Of a stretch of DNA of 9,070 bases, positions 1 through 5,806 are shown one piece after another; the stretch's first letter is position 1; each line of letters begins with the position of its first letter. The notes beneath the pieces are model-generated. The model was given only the letters and a program-made list of their open reading frames with translations, was not told the origin of the DNA and made no database searches. The stretch is taken from assembly GCA_031082105.1 (NCBI GenBank), contig JAVHLO010000120.1:1-9070 (forward strand), given 5' to 3'. Position numbers and translations under genes: made by a program. Source of the DNA: Planctomycetota bacterium (lineage in GTDB: Bacteria; Planctomycetota; MHYJ01; JACQXL01; JAVHLO01).

Positions 1-1001
1 CCTCGGTGGTCGCCACCGTCGAACTCAAGCCCAGCGGACAGACGAGCGACGGGTTCATCCGGTTCGATGACGTCGCCGTCCTGCACAACACCGCCAATGC
101 GGACATCGCGGAAGTCCTGTCCGGGATAATGCTCGGCCGCGCGCCGGAGCTCGGCGGGTCAGTGACCATCAGCCTCGAACAGCTCAAGACCGAGATGCGC
201 AAGGCGGGCGTCGACCTGGTCGCCGTCGTGTTCAAAGGGGCAACGGAGACCGTGATCACGCGCATAGGCGCGCCGGTGTCCGGCCGCTTCGCATTCATCC
301 TCGCCGCGAGGATCGAAGAGTTTCTCGTGAAGAAGTTCAAGCTGTACGACACCGAACTCCTGGTGGACGTGAAACGGATCGAATCATGTGAAGACATTTC
401 GGCGGACAGCGACGTCGTGGTCGTCGAAGTCTCCACCGAATCGGCGAACCCGATCGGCATCTCCGCGTTCCGCGCGAAGATCGAGGATTCCGCGAAACGG
501 ATTCGCGAGGTGAACACGACCGTCACAGTGCGCGCGTTCCGCAACGTGCTTGTCGCAAAGAGCGCTATGCAGTCAGGCCACCAGGTGCGGGAGTGCGATG
601 TCGAGTTTCAGCGGTGCGAGATCTCGAACCTCGCGGACCGCACCGGACTGGCGTCCGTCGTGGGCGCGAGGCTGACCTCGGTCGTGCGCAAGGGGGAGCA
701 GATGCTCTCGTCGGGCCTCAAACAGCCGCCGTGCGTCCGTTCACGCGACATGGTGCTCGTGGACGCGGGCTCGGAAGGACTGGAACTGTACTTCAACGGG
801 ATCGCGATGGAGGACGGCGCGGTCGGGGATATCATCCGAGTCCAGAACAACGTCACAGGCCAGTCCATCGCGGCGCGCGTGGTCCAGAGCGGCCGGGTCT
901 GCGTCGTGGACGGCCAGGCCGCGTCGAAGCGAGTCGCCCCGGGTGCTTCGGACAGGGGGGTGGCCTCTTTTGATGCGCTGAGGCCGGGCGAGGGGCAATA
1001 G
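1..1001 (+). CDS. flgA: Flagella basal body P-ring formation protein FlgA (5' partial)
   Basis: FlgA is the periplasmic chaperone that helps FlgI assemble into the P ring. The frame is open to the left edge (first whole codon at base 3). The GTG at base 6 is probably not the true start, because no signal peptide is present and one is expected just upstream. The part seen has about 332 residues, longer than the roughly 220 of enterobacterial FlgA. Numbered from the GTG, the N-terminal part (about 50-170) is an FlgA-type region with 'VTISLEQLKTEMRKAGVDL'. The C-terminal part (about 172-302) is the SAF-like/FlgA domain: 'VTVRAFRNVLVAKSAMQSGH' followed by a stretch with 'VVGARLTSVVRKGEQMLSS', then 'GAVGDIIRVQNNVTGQSIAA' and 'ARVVQSGRVCVV', the typical end of the family. 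A tail of about 30 residues follows. Its place directly before flgH and flgI fits a P-ring role. Confidence 0.95.
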   Translation, partial: SVVATVELKPSGQTSDGFIRFDDVAVLHNTANADIAEVLSGIMLGRAPELGGSVTISLEQLKTEMRKAGVDLVAVVFKGATETVITRIGAPVSGRFAFILAARIEEFLVKKFKLYDTELLVDVKRIESCEDISADSDVVVVEVSTESANPIGISAFRAKIEDSAKRIREVNTTVTVRAFRNVLVAKSAMQSGHQVRECDVEFQRCEISNLADRTGLASVVGARLTSVVRKGEQMLSSGLKQPPCVRSRDMVLVDAGSEGLELYFNGIAMEDGAVGDIIRVQNNVTGQSIAARVVQSGRVCVVDGQAASKRVAPGASDRGVASFDALRPGEGQ

Positions 1002-1040
1002 GCGGTTTTCATGGTGACTGAGATCGGGGAGTACTCAGAG

Positions 1041-1718
1041 ATGCGTGCCACAAGATCCAACTTTGAACGCGGTTTCATCTTGACTCTAAAGTCGGGCCTT
1101 GTCCTGGCGGTCTGTCTCCTTGGCGGAGCCGGCACGGTGAAGGCCGAGAGGCTGTGGAAGGACACCGATGAATCGCTCTACGGCGATGTCAAACGGAAAC
1201 CGTTCCAGAAACACGACCTCATAACGATCGTTGTTGAAGAGAGGAGCATGGCGAGTGCGTCGGCTGATACCAGCACCGACAAGCGGACGCGCTGGGAAGC
1301 CATCCTTTCGGAATGGATCCGGCTCAGCACCGACGAGAAGACGAAGGAGACGAAAATAAAGGACGCGCTCGGCGCATTCACGCCCGAGATCGATCTCGAT
1401 GCGCGGCTTAGGCACGACGCCACCGGCCAGACCACGCGCGCGGGTTCCTTGAGCGGCAAGCTCACGGCCCGCGTCGTCGAGGTGCTTCCGAACGGCACGC
1501 TCGTGCTCGAAGCTAGAAAGACCCGGTGCGTCAACGAGGAAAAGGAAATATTCACGCTCACCGGCGTCATCCGCGCCGAGGACGTCGCGGTCGACAACAC
1601 CGTCAAGTCGGAACGCATCGCGGACGTCAACATCCGGTACGAAGGCGTCGGTTCGGTCGGCGACGCGCAGAAGCGCGGCCTGCTCACGAGGATACTCGAT
1701 TGGCTGTGGCCGTTCTAG
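1041..1718 (+). CDS. flgH: Flagellar L-ring protein FlgH
   Basis: FlgH forms the outer-membrane L ring, the bushing around the distal rod. The ATG at 1041 gives 225 residues and has GGGGAG at 1026-1031, 9 bases upstream. An in-frame ATG at 1011 would only add ten residues before the signal peptide. Residues 1-35 form a signal peptide with a hydrophobic core at 19-32 and a probable signal peptidase I site after 'TVKA'. Family motifs: 'ESLYGD' (44-49), 'HDLITIVVEE' (58-67), 'GKLTARVVEVLPNGTLVLEA' (139-158), 'LTGVIRAEDV' (173-182), 'DNTVKSERIADVNIRYEGVG' (185-204) and a C terminus ending 'LDWLWPF'. Enterobacterial FlgH is a lipoprotein with an LTGC-type lipobox. The only cysteine near this signal peptide is in 'LAVC' with Val at -1, which is a poor lipobox, so lipidation is doubtful. 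Confidence 0.95.
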   Translation: MRATRSNFERGFILTLKSGLVLAVCLLGGAGTVKAERLWKDTDESLYGDVKRKPFQKHDLITIVVEERSMASASADTSTDKRTRWEAILSEWIRLSTDEKTKETKIKDALGAFTPEIDLDARLRHDATGQTTRAGSLSGKLTARVVEVLPNGTLVLEARKTRCVNEEKEIFTLTGVIRAEDVAVDNTVKSERIADVNIRYEGVGSVGDAQKRGLLTRILDWLWPF

Positions 1719-1721
1719 TCC

Positions 1722-1745
1722 GCGTGAGTGCGTGAATGCGTGCGT
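1722..1745 (+). repeat. Three tandem 8-bp repeats between flgH and flgI
   Basis: Bases 1722-1729, 1730-1737 and 1738-1745 read GCGTGAGT, GCGTGAAT and GCGTGCGT. Each unit keeps GCGTG and ends in T. The array lies 4 bases after the flgH stop and ends 28 bases before the chosen flgI start. If translation began at the GTG at 1732, most of it would be coding, but the ATG at 1774 is much better supported, so it is read here as intergenic. No function is assigned. Confidence 0.7.
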
Positions 1746-1760
1746 GCTCAGCCCTGAGAT

Positions 1761-1770
1761 GAGGAAAGAG
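1761..1770 (+). promoter_or_regulatory. Ribosome binding site that fixes the flgI start
   Basis: GAGGAAAGAG lies just before the ATG at 1774, with AGGA (1762-1765) 8 bases upstream. It favours this start over the GTG at 1732 and the ATG at 1759, and it places a clean signal peptide at the very N terminus. Confidence 0.75.
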
Positions 1771-1773
1771 ATA

Positions 1774-2967
1774 ATGAAAAAGGCGGTTCTTGCGATTGCG
1801 GCGATGCTCGTCCTTCTTGGAATGCCGGTCGTATCTGCGCAGACGGCCTCCGACGAGCCTGCAGGCCAGACCGAGGGGACCCGGATCAAGGATCTGGCCC
1901 GGTTGAGCGGCGCGGACGACAACTATCTCAAGGGCTGGGGCGTGGTCATGGGCCTGAACGGGACCGGCGACTCGCCGACGGAGCTGTCCAGGACCATCGC
2001 CGCCTCGCTGCTGAAGAAGCAGGAGAACATCACGCTCAACCAGCTGAACATCACCCACAAGAACATGGCGGTCGTGGAGGTCACGGCGCTGTTGCCGGCA
2101 TTTCAGTCCGCCGGCACGCGCATCGATGTCTCGATCGCCTCGATATTCGACGCGAAATCGTTGAAGGGCGGCAGACTCCTGATTACCCCTCTCCGGGGCC
2201 CCGGGTCCGTGGCAGATGACGGAACCGTCTATGCCATAGCCCAGGGCCCAGTAAGCATCGGCGGGGACATCATCCCCACCGAAGGGATAGTCTACGGCGG
2301 CGCAATCGTTGAAAGGACGCTGAAACACACCGTCATCCAGACGGACGGCGCCGTGGAAACCGAGTCCGGCGAGCTGGTGAAGGCGAGCTACTTCACGCTC
2401 GTCCTCAACCGGCCGGACTGGAACGCCGCATCGGCGATCGCCAACAGGCTGAACACCGACCCGCGCATCGTGGGCATCGCAGCCCGCACCGTGGCCGACG
2501 TCGCGGTGGTCCAGGACGCGGGTCACATCGTCGTGCGGATCCCGGCCGATTTCGGACTTGACCAGGCTGGGTTCATCGCCCGCGTGCTCGAATGCCGCGT
2601 GGACGTCGTGGGGACCAACGAGCCGCTCGCCCGAGTCTACATCAACGAGAAGACGAAAACCTGGTCCGTGACGGGCAATGTGACCGTGTCTACCGCGCTC
2701 GTCCAGATTGCCGGTGGTTACCAATTGGTGATCCCCGATAAGAAGAAACCGCTCGAAGGCGAGGAGCCGGAGAAGGCGCCAACCGGTCTGGCCGGCGGGT
2801 CGCAGCCGGGCGCCGCCGAAAAAAAGACGCAACCCGTCGAGCAGACCATCTCGCTCAAGCGCGTGCTTGAACAGATGAGCCGCACCTTGCCGCCCGACAG
2901 CGTCATCGCCGCGATAAAGGCGCTCCACAGGATCGGCGCGCTCAACGCGGAATTGATCGTAGAGTAG
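1774..2967 (+). CDS. flgI: Flagellar P-ring protein FlgI
   Basis: FlgI polymerises into the periplasmic P ring around the rod, helped by FlgA. The ATG at 1774 gives 397 residues with a textbook signal peptide: Lys-Lys at 2-3, a hydrophobic run to about 19 and cleavage after 'VVSA' (residue 22). Family motifs follow in order: 'GTRIKDLARLSGADDNYLKG' (35-54), 'GVVMGLNGTGDSPTELSRT' (56-74), 'KNMAVVEVTALLPAF' (96-110), 'GTRIDVSIASIFDAKSLKGG' (114-133), 'LLITPLRGPGS' (135-145), 'YAIAQGPVSIGG' (153-164), 'FTLVLNRPDWNAASAIANRL' (207-226) and a C-terminal helical region 'SLKRVLEQMSRTLPPDSVIA' running on to 'ALNAELIVE'. It is about 30 residues longer than the roughly 365 of E. coli. The extra length lies mostly in a charged Pro/Gly/Lys/Glu linker (322-355) between the beta-rich body and the C-terminal helices. 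Confidence 0.97.
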   Translation: MKKAVLAIAAMLVLLGMPVVSAQTASDEPAGQTEGTRIKDLARLSGADDNYLKGWGVVMGLNGTGDSPTELSRTIAASLLKKQENITLNQLNITHKNMAVVEVTALLPAFQSAGTRIDVSIASIFDAKSLKGGRLLITPLRGPGSVADDGTVYAIAQGPVSIGGDIIPTEGIVYGGAIVERTLKHTVIQTDGAVETESGELVKASYFTLVLNRPDWNAASAIANRLNTDPRIVGIAARTVADVAVVQDAGHIVVRIPADFGLDQAGFIARVLECRVDVVGTNEPLARVYINEKTKTWSVTGNVTVSTALVQIAGGYQLVIPDKKKPLEGEEPEKAPTGLAGGSQPGAAEKKTQPVEQTISLKRVLEQMSRTLPPDSVIAAIKALHRIGALNAELIVE

Positions 2968-2970
2968 GAC

Positions 2971-2988
2971 TTTTGTGCCTTTTGTGGC
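2971..2988 (+). repeat. Short direct repeat in the flgI-flgJ gap
   Basis: TTTTGTGCC (2971-2979) is followed directly by TTTTGTGGC (2980-2988), which differs at one base. It starts 3 bases after the flgI stop and fills about half of the 33-base gap. It does not form a hairpin and has no obvious regulatory match. Confidence 0.55.
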
Positions 2989-3000
2989 TTGAAGAGAACG

Positions 3001-3366
3001 ATGCGCATTGAAGATTCCAGCATGGCATCCGCGACTTCCGCCGCCGGCGGCGACGCGGAAAAGGCCGCGAAGCTGACGGAGCTGCGCGAGGCCACCCAAC
3101 AGTTCGAGGCCATCTTCGTGGGCATGATGCTGGAGTCGATGCGAAAGGCCGTGCCCAAGAGCGGGTTCCTTCACGGCGGGATGCAGGAAGAGATATTCCA
3201 GACCTTCCTGGACAACTCGATCTCGGAAAACATCGCAGCCAGGGGGAACGGGCTGGGCATCGGAGACATGATGTACAAGTACCTTGTCAGAAGCCTCGAA
3301 CGCGCCGTCGCGCCCGGGACTTCGCAGGATCGGACCAATGAGCATGCAATTGACAGAACAGCTTGA
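3001..3366 (+). CDS. flgJ: FlgJ-type rod-binding protein, N-terminal domain only
   Basis: This is a 121-residue protein matching the rod-binding (FlgJ N-terminal) family, which acts as a scaffold or cap for rod assembly in the periplasm. The diagnostic core runs from 'EATQQFEAIFVGMMLESMRK' (30-49) through a Gly-Gly turn (59-60), 'MQEEIFQTFLDNSISENIAA' (61-80) and 'GNGLGIGDMMYKYLVRSLE' (82-100). The muramidase domain that makes enterobacterial FlgJ about 310 residues long is absent, so a separate hydrolase would have to open the wall. The first 20 residues are low in complexity and there is no signal peptide, as usual for a protein exported by the flagellar system. The start is uncertain: the ATG at 3001 has a weak GAAGAG at 2991-2996, the ATG at 3022 would remove seven residues, and the TTG at 2989 is less likely. 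The 3' end overlaps flgN by 29 bases. Confidence 0.9.
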   Translation: MRIEDSSMASATSAAGGDAEKAAKLTELREATQQFEAIFVGMMLESMRKAVPKSGFLHGGMQEEIFQTFLDNSISENIAARGNGLGIGDMMYKYLVRSLERAVAPGTSQDRTNEHAIDRTA

Positions 3367-3856
3367 AGAGCTCTCGAAGCTTCTCGACGTCGAGATCGCC
3401 GCGATGCAGAAGTTGCTTGACGCCGCGACGAGCAAGAAGACGGCGCTCATCCGGGCCGATGTCGCCGCCGTCGGGAAGTGGACGAACCATGAGATAGAGG
3501 CCGCGCAGAACGCCGCCGCCGCCGGCGACGCGCGGATCGCCTCCATGGTGAGGACGGGAAAGACGATCGACGTGGACCTCAACAAGATGCCCATCCAGGC
3601 GCTCGCACTCCGCGTCGGCGAGCCGTTCAAGACGCGCCTCCTCGCCCAGCGGACAGCGCTCGCCGGCGTGATCGCGAAGGTGCGCCGCACCAACGAACAG
3701 AACAGGTCGCTCAGCGAACAGTCGCTGAAACAGTTGAGACTGTTCCTCAACATGATAACGACCGGAAACGACGGCCAACCCTGCTACACAAGGAACGGGG
3801 TCGAATCCCGACCGGAGACCGCTTCCAGATTGAACCTCGTTGACCAGGTTGCGTGA
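3338..3856 (+). CDS. flgN: Flagellar export chaperone FlgN
   Basis: FlgN is the cytoplasmic chaperone that holds FlgK and FlgL unfolded and delivers them to the flagellar export gate. The 172-residue protein is almost entirely helical: a long N-terminal helix 'EQLEELSKLLDVEIAAMQKL' (7-26), a middle region, and a long C-terminal helix 'RRTNEQNRSLSEQSLKQLRL' (116-135) with the Asn-Glu-Gln-Asn feature and following tail typical of the family. Sequence conservation in this family is low, so the call rests on helical pattern, length and position directly before its clients flgK and flgL. The ATG at 3338 has AGGA at 3326-3329 with 8-base spacing, and a second ATG at 3344 is possible. It begins inside the end of flgJ. 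Its TGA stop (3854-3856) is one base before the flgK ATG, which suggests translational coupling. Confidence 0.88.
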   Translation: MSMQLTEQLEELSKLLDVEIAAMQKLLDAATSKKTALIRADVAAVGKWTNHEIEAAQNAAAAGDARIASMVRTGKTIDVDLNKMPIQALALRVGEPFKTRLLAQRTALAGVIAKVRRTNEQNRSLSEQSLKQLRLFLNMITTGNDGQPCYTRNGVESRPETASRLNLVDQVA

Positions 3857-3857
3857 T

Positions 3858-5801
3858 ATGTCGCTCTTTGCTTCACTGAATACCGGGCTTACCGCGCTGC
3901 AGACGCAGATGGCCGCGCTCCAGACCGTCGGCCACAACATTGCGAATGCCAACACCGAAGGTTTCTCGCGCCAGCGCGTCGAGCTGGACGCCATGCCGCC
4001 ACACGACATGGTCTTCGCCCAGATGGGAAAGGGCGTGCGTGTGGCGAGGATCGCGCGGCTCGTCGATAACGTCCTCACCGCGCAGATCCGGGACGCCTCG
4101 TCAAACATGAACCGCCTCAACGTCAACCAGGAAGCCATGAGGACGATGGAGATCGTGTTCAGCGAGCTCTCCGATGCCGATCTCTCGACCGCCTTCTCGG
4201 CCTTCTTCGACAGCGTGGACGACCTCGGCGCGCACCCGGAGAGCGCCTCGGCGCGCATGGCCGTCATCGAGAACGCCACTTCGCTCGCGGATACGATCCG
4301 CACCATGGCCGACCGGCTTCGCGAGGCGCGCCAGGCGGTGAACGATGAGACCCAGGTCGTCGTCCAGAATATCAACCGCATCGCCGAAGAGGTGGCGCAG
4401 ATCAACAGCCGCGTCCTGAGCGTCGAGAACGGCGGCCTCGATTTCGACGCCGCCAACGACCTCCGCGACAGGCGCGACCTGCTCCTCAAGGAGCTCTCCA
4501 CCTACGTCGGCATCAAGGTCGTCGAGACGAGCAACGGCGCCGCCAACGTGCTCGTCGGCAGCAACTTCCTCGTCTTCGACACAATGGCCACACCGGTCGC
4601 CACAACCCTCACGACCGACCGGGATAACCTCATCAACACGCCGTACTTCACGACGACCGGCGTCGAACTCGAACTCCGCGGCGGAAGACTCCGGGGGATC
4701 GTCGAGGCAAGAGACGGCGCAATGGTCGATGTCATCGACAGCCTCACCACGCTGGCCCGCTCGCTTGCGTTCGAGGTCAACAAGATCCACTCGACAGGCG
4801 TGGGCCTCACGCGGTTCACCTCGCTGACAAGCGTGGATGCCGTGCTCCAGCCGGCCGTCTCCACGGCGCCACTCGCCACGAACGGCCAGGTCGAGCAGTT
4901 CATCACGGATACCTCCATCCGTGACTCCTCGCTTGTCGGCTATCCCGCGGACGTGTTCAACGGGTTGACGCTGCTCGTGACCTCGGGCGTCAACGCGGGC
5001 CGGATGCGGACCGTTACGTCGTTCGACAGCGCGACCGGCACGTTCTCGTTCGACAGCGAGTTCGACAGGCCGATGGGCGTAGGCGACACGTTCCAGCTCA
5101 CCGGGTTGAAGTACGCGATCCGCAACGGCAGCTTCGAAGTGAAAGTGACGAACGAGTTGACCGGCCAGGTCAATACCTTCAACATCGCGGTGGACCTCGA
5201 CAAGGTCCTGCCCGATTCCACGCTCGCAAGCATCGTCGCAGAGATAAACGCGGAAGTCGGGGCGGCTTTCCCGTCCATCTCCGCGGCCGTGACGAGCACG
5301 AACAGGCTCGAGATCCGGTCGACCTCGAACAACACGACCTTCTCGTTCGCGAACGATACGAGCAATGTCCTCGCCGCGCTCGGCATGAACACGCTGTTCA
5401 CCGGGTCCGGCGCGTCGAACATCGGAGTGAACGAGCTGATTGCCTCCAGTCCGAACCTCGTGGCCGCCGCCAGGACAAACAACCCCGGCGACAACGCGAA
5501 CGCGCTGGCCCTCGCGGGGCTGAGGACCGCAAAGGTGATGAACAGCGGCACCGCTACGCTCGAAAACTACTACGAAGGGATGGTCGGATCGCTCGCCGCG
5601 CGCACCGCGGAGGTGAACGACCGCGTCGAAAACCAGTCCATCCTCCTGGAACAGATGGAAAACGAACGCGAGCGCGTCTCGGGAGTCAATCTCGACGAGG
5701 AGGCCGTGAGCCTCATCCAGTACCAGCGCTCCTTCCAGGCCGCCGCGAGGTTTATCAGCGTTGTTGACCAGTTGTTGAATACGCTCATCAATCAGATGTA
5801 G
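3858..5801 (+). CDS. flgK: Flagellar hook-associated protein 1, FlgK
   Basis: FlgK is the first hook-filament junction protein, exported through the flagellum and placed on the hook tip. The ATG at 3858 starts the canonical N terminus 'MSLFASLNTGLTALQTQMAA' followed by 'GHNIANANTEGFSRQRVEL' (25-43), the rod/hook N-terminal motif. The C terminus, 'GVNLDEEAVSLIQYQRSFQA' (609-628) on to 'VVDQLLNTLINQM', is the matching helical motif that closes the axial coiled coil. At 647 residues it is about 100 longer than E. coli FlgK (547). Much of the excess lies near 318-418, including a compact beta-rich segment at 365-415 with 'FNGLTLLVTSGVNAGRMRTV', discussed in the findings. The protein has no cysteine, as is common for exterior flagellar proteins. 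It follows flgN almost without a gap, and only a weak AGG is seen upstream, so initiation probably depends on coupling. Confidence 0.97.
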   Translation: MSLFASLNTGLTALQTQMAALQTVGHNIANANTEGFSRQRVELDAMPPHDMVFAQMGKGVRVARIARLVDNVLTAQIRDASSNMNRLNVNQEAMRTMEIVFSELSDADLSTAFSAFFDSVDDLGAHPESASARMAVIENATSLADTIRTMADRLREARQAVNDETQVVVQNINRIAEEVAQINSRVLSVENGGLDFDAANDLRDRRDLLLKELSTYVGIKVVETSNGAANVLVGSNFLVFDTMATPVATTLTTDRDNLINTPYFTTTGVELELRGGRLRGIVEARDGAMVDVIDSLTTLARSLAFEVNKIHSTGVGLTRFTSLTSVDAVLQPAVSTAPLATNGQVEQFITDTSIRDSSLVGYPADVFNGLTLLVTSGVNAGRMRTVTSFDSATGTFSFDSEFDRPMGVGDTFQLTGLKYAIRNGSFEVKVTNELTGQVNTFNIAVDLDKVLPDSTLASIVAEINAEVGAAFPSISAAVTSTNRLEIRSTSNNTTFSFANDTSNVLAALGMNTLFTGSGASNIGVNELIASSPNLVAAARTNNPGDNANALALAGLRTAKVMNSGTATLENYYEGMVGSLAARTAEVNDRVENQSILLEQMENERERVSGVNLDEEAVSLIQYQRSFQAAARFISVVDQLLNTLINQM

Positions 5802-5806
5802 CAAAC

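Noticed and set aside
1018..1038. 5-bp inverted repeat CTGAG/CTCAG around the flgH ribosome binding site
   Set aside because: The stem is short and the loop long; this is expected by chance and no further support is seen.
1011..1040. Alternative flgH start at the ATG at 1011
   Set aside because: It adds ten residues ahead of the signal peptide and has a poorer ribosome binding site than the ATG at 1041.
1684..3753. Open frame of about 690 codons on the - strand opposite flgI, flgJ and flgN
   Set aside because: High GC removes stop codons in antisense frames. Composition is rich in Arg, His, Gly and Asp with no domain pattern, and the + strand genes are unambiguous.
4101..5804. Open frame of about 567 codons on the - strand opposite flgK
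   Set aside because: Same reason: an antisense shadow of a high-GC gene, biased in Arg, Val, Asp and Glu, without recognisable motifs.
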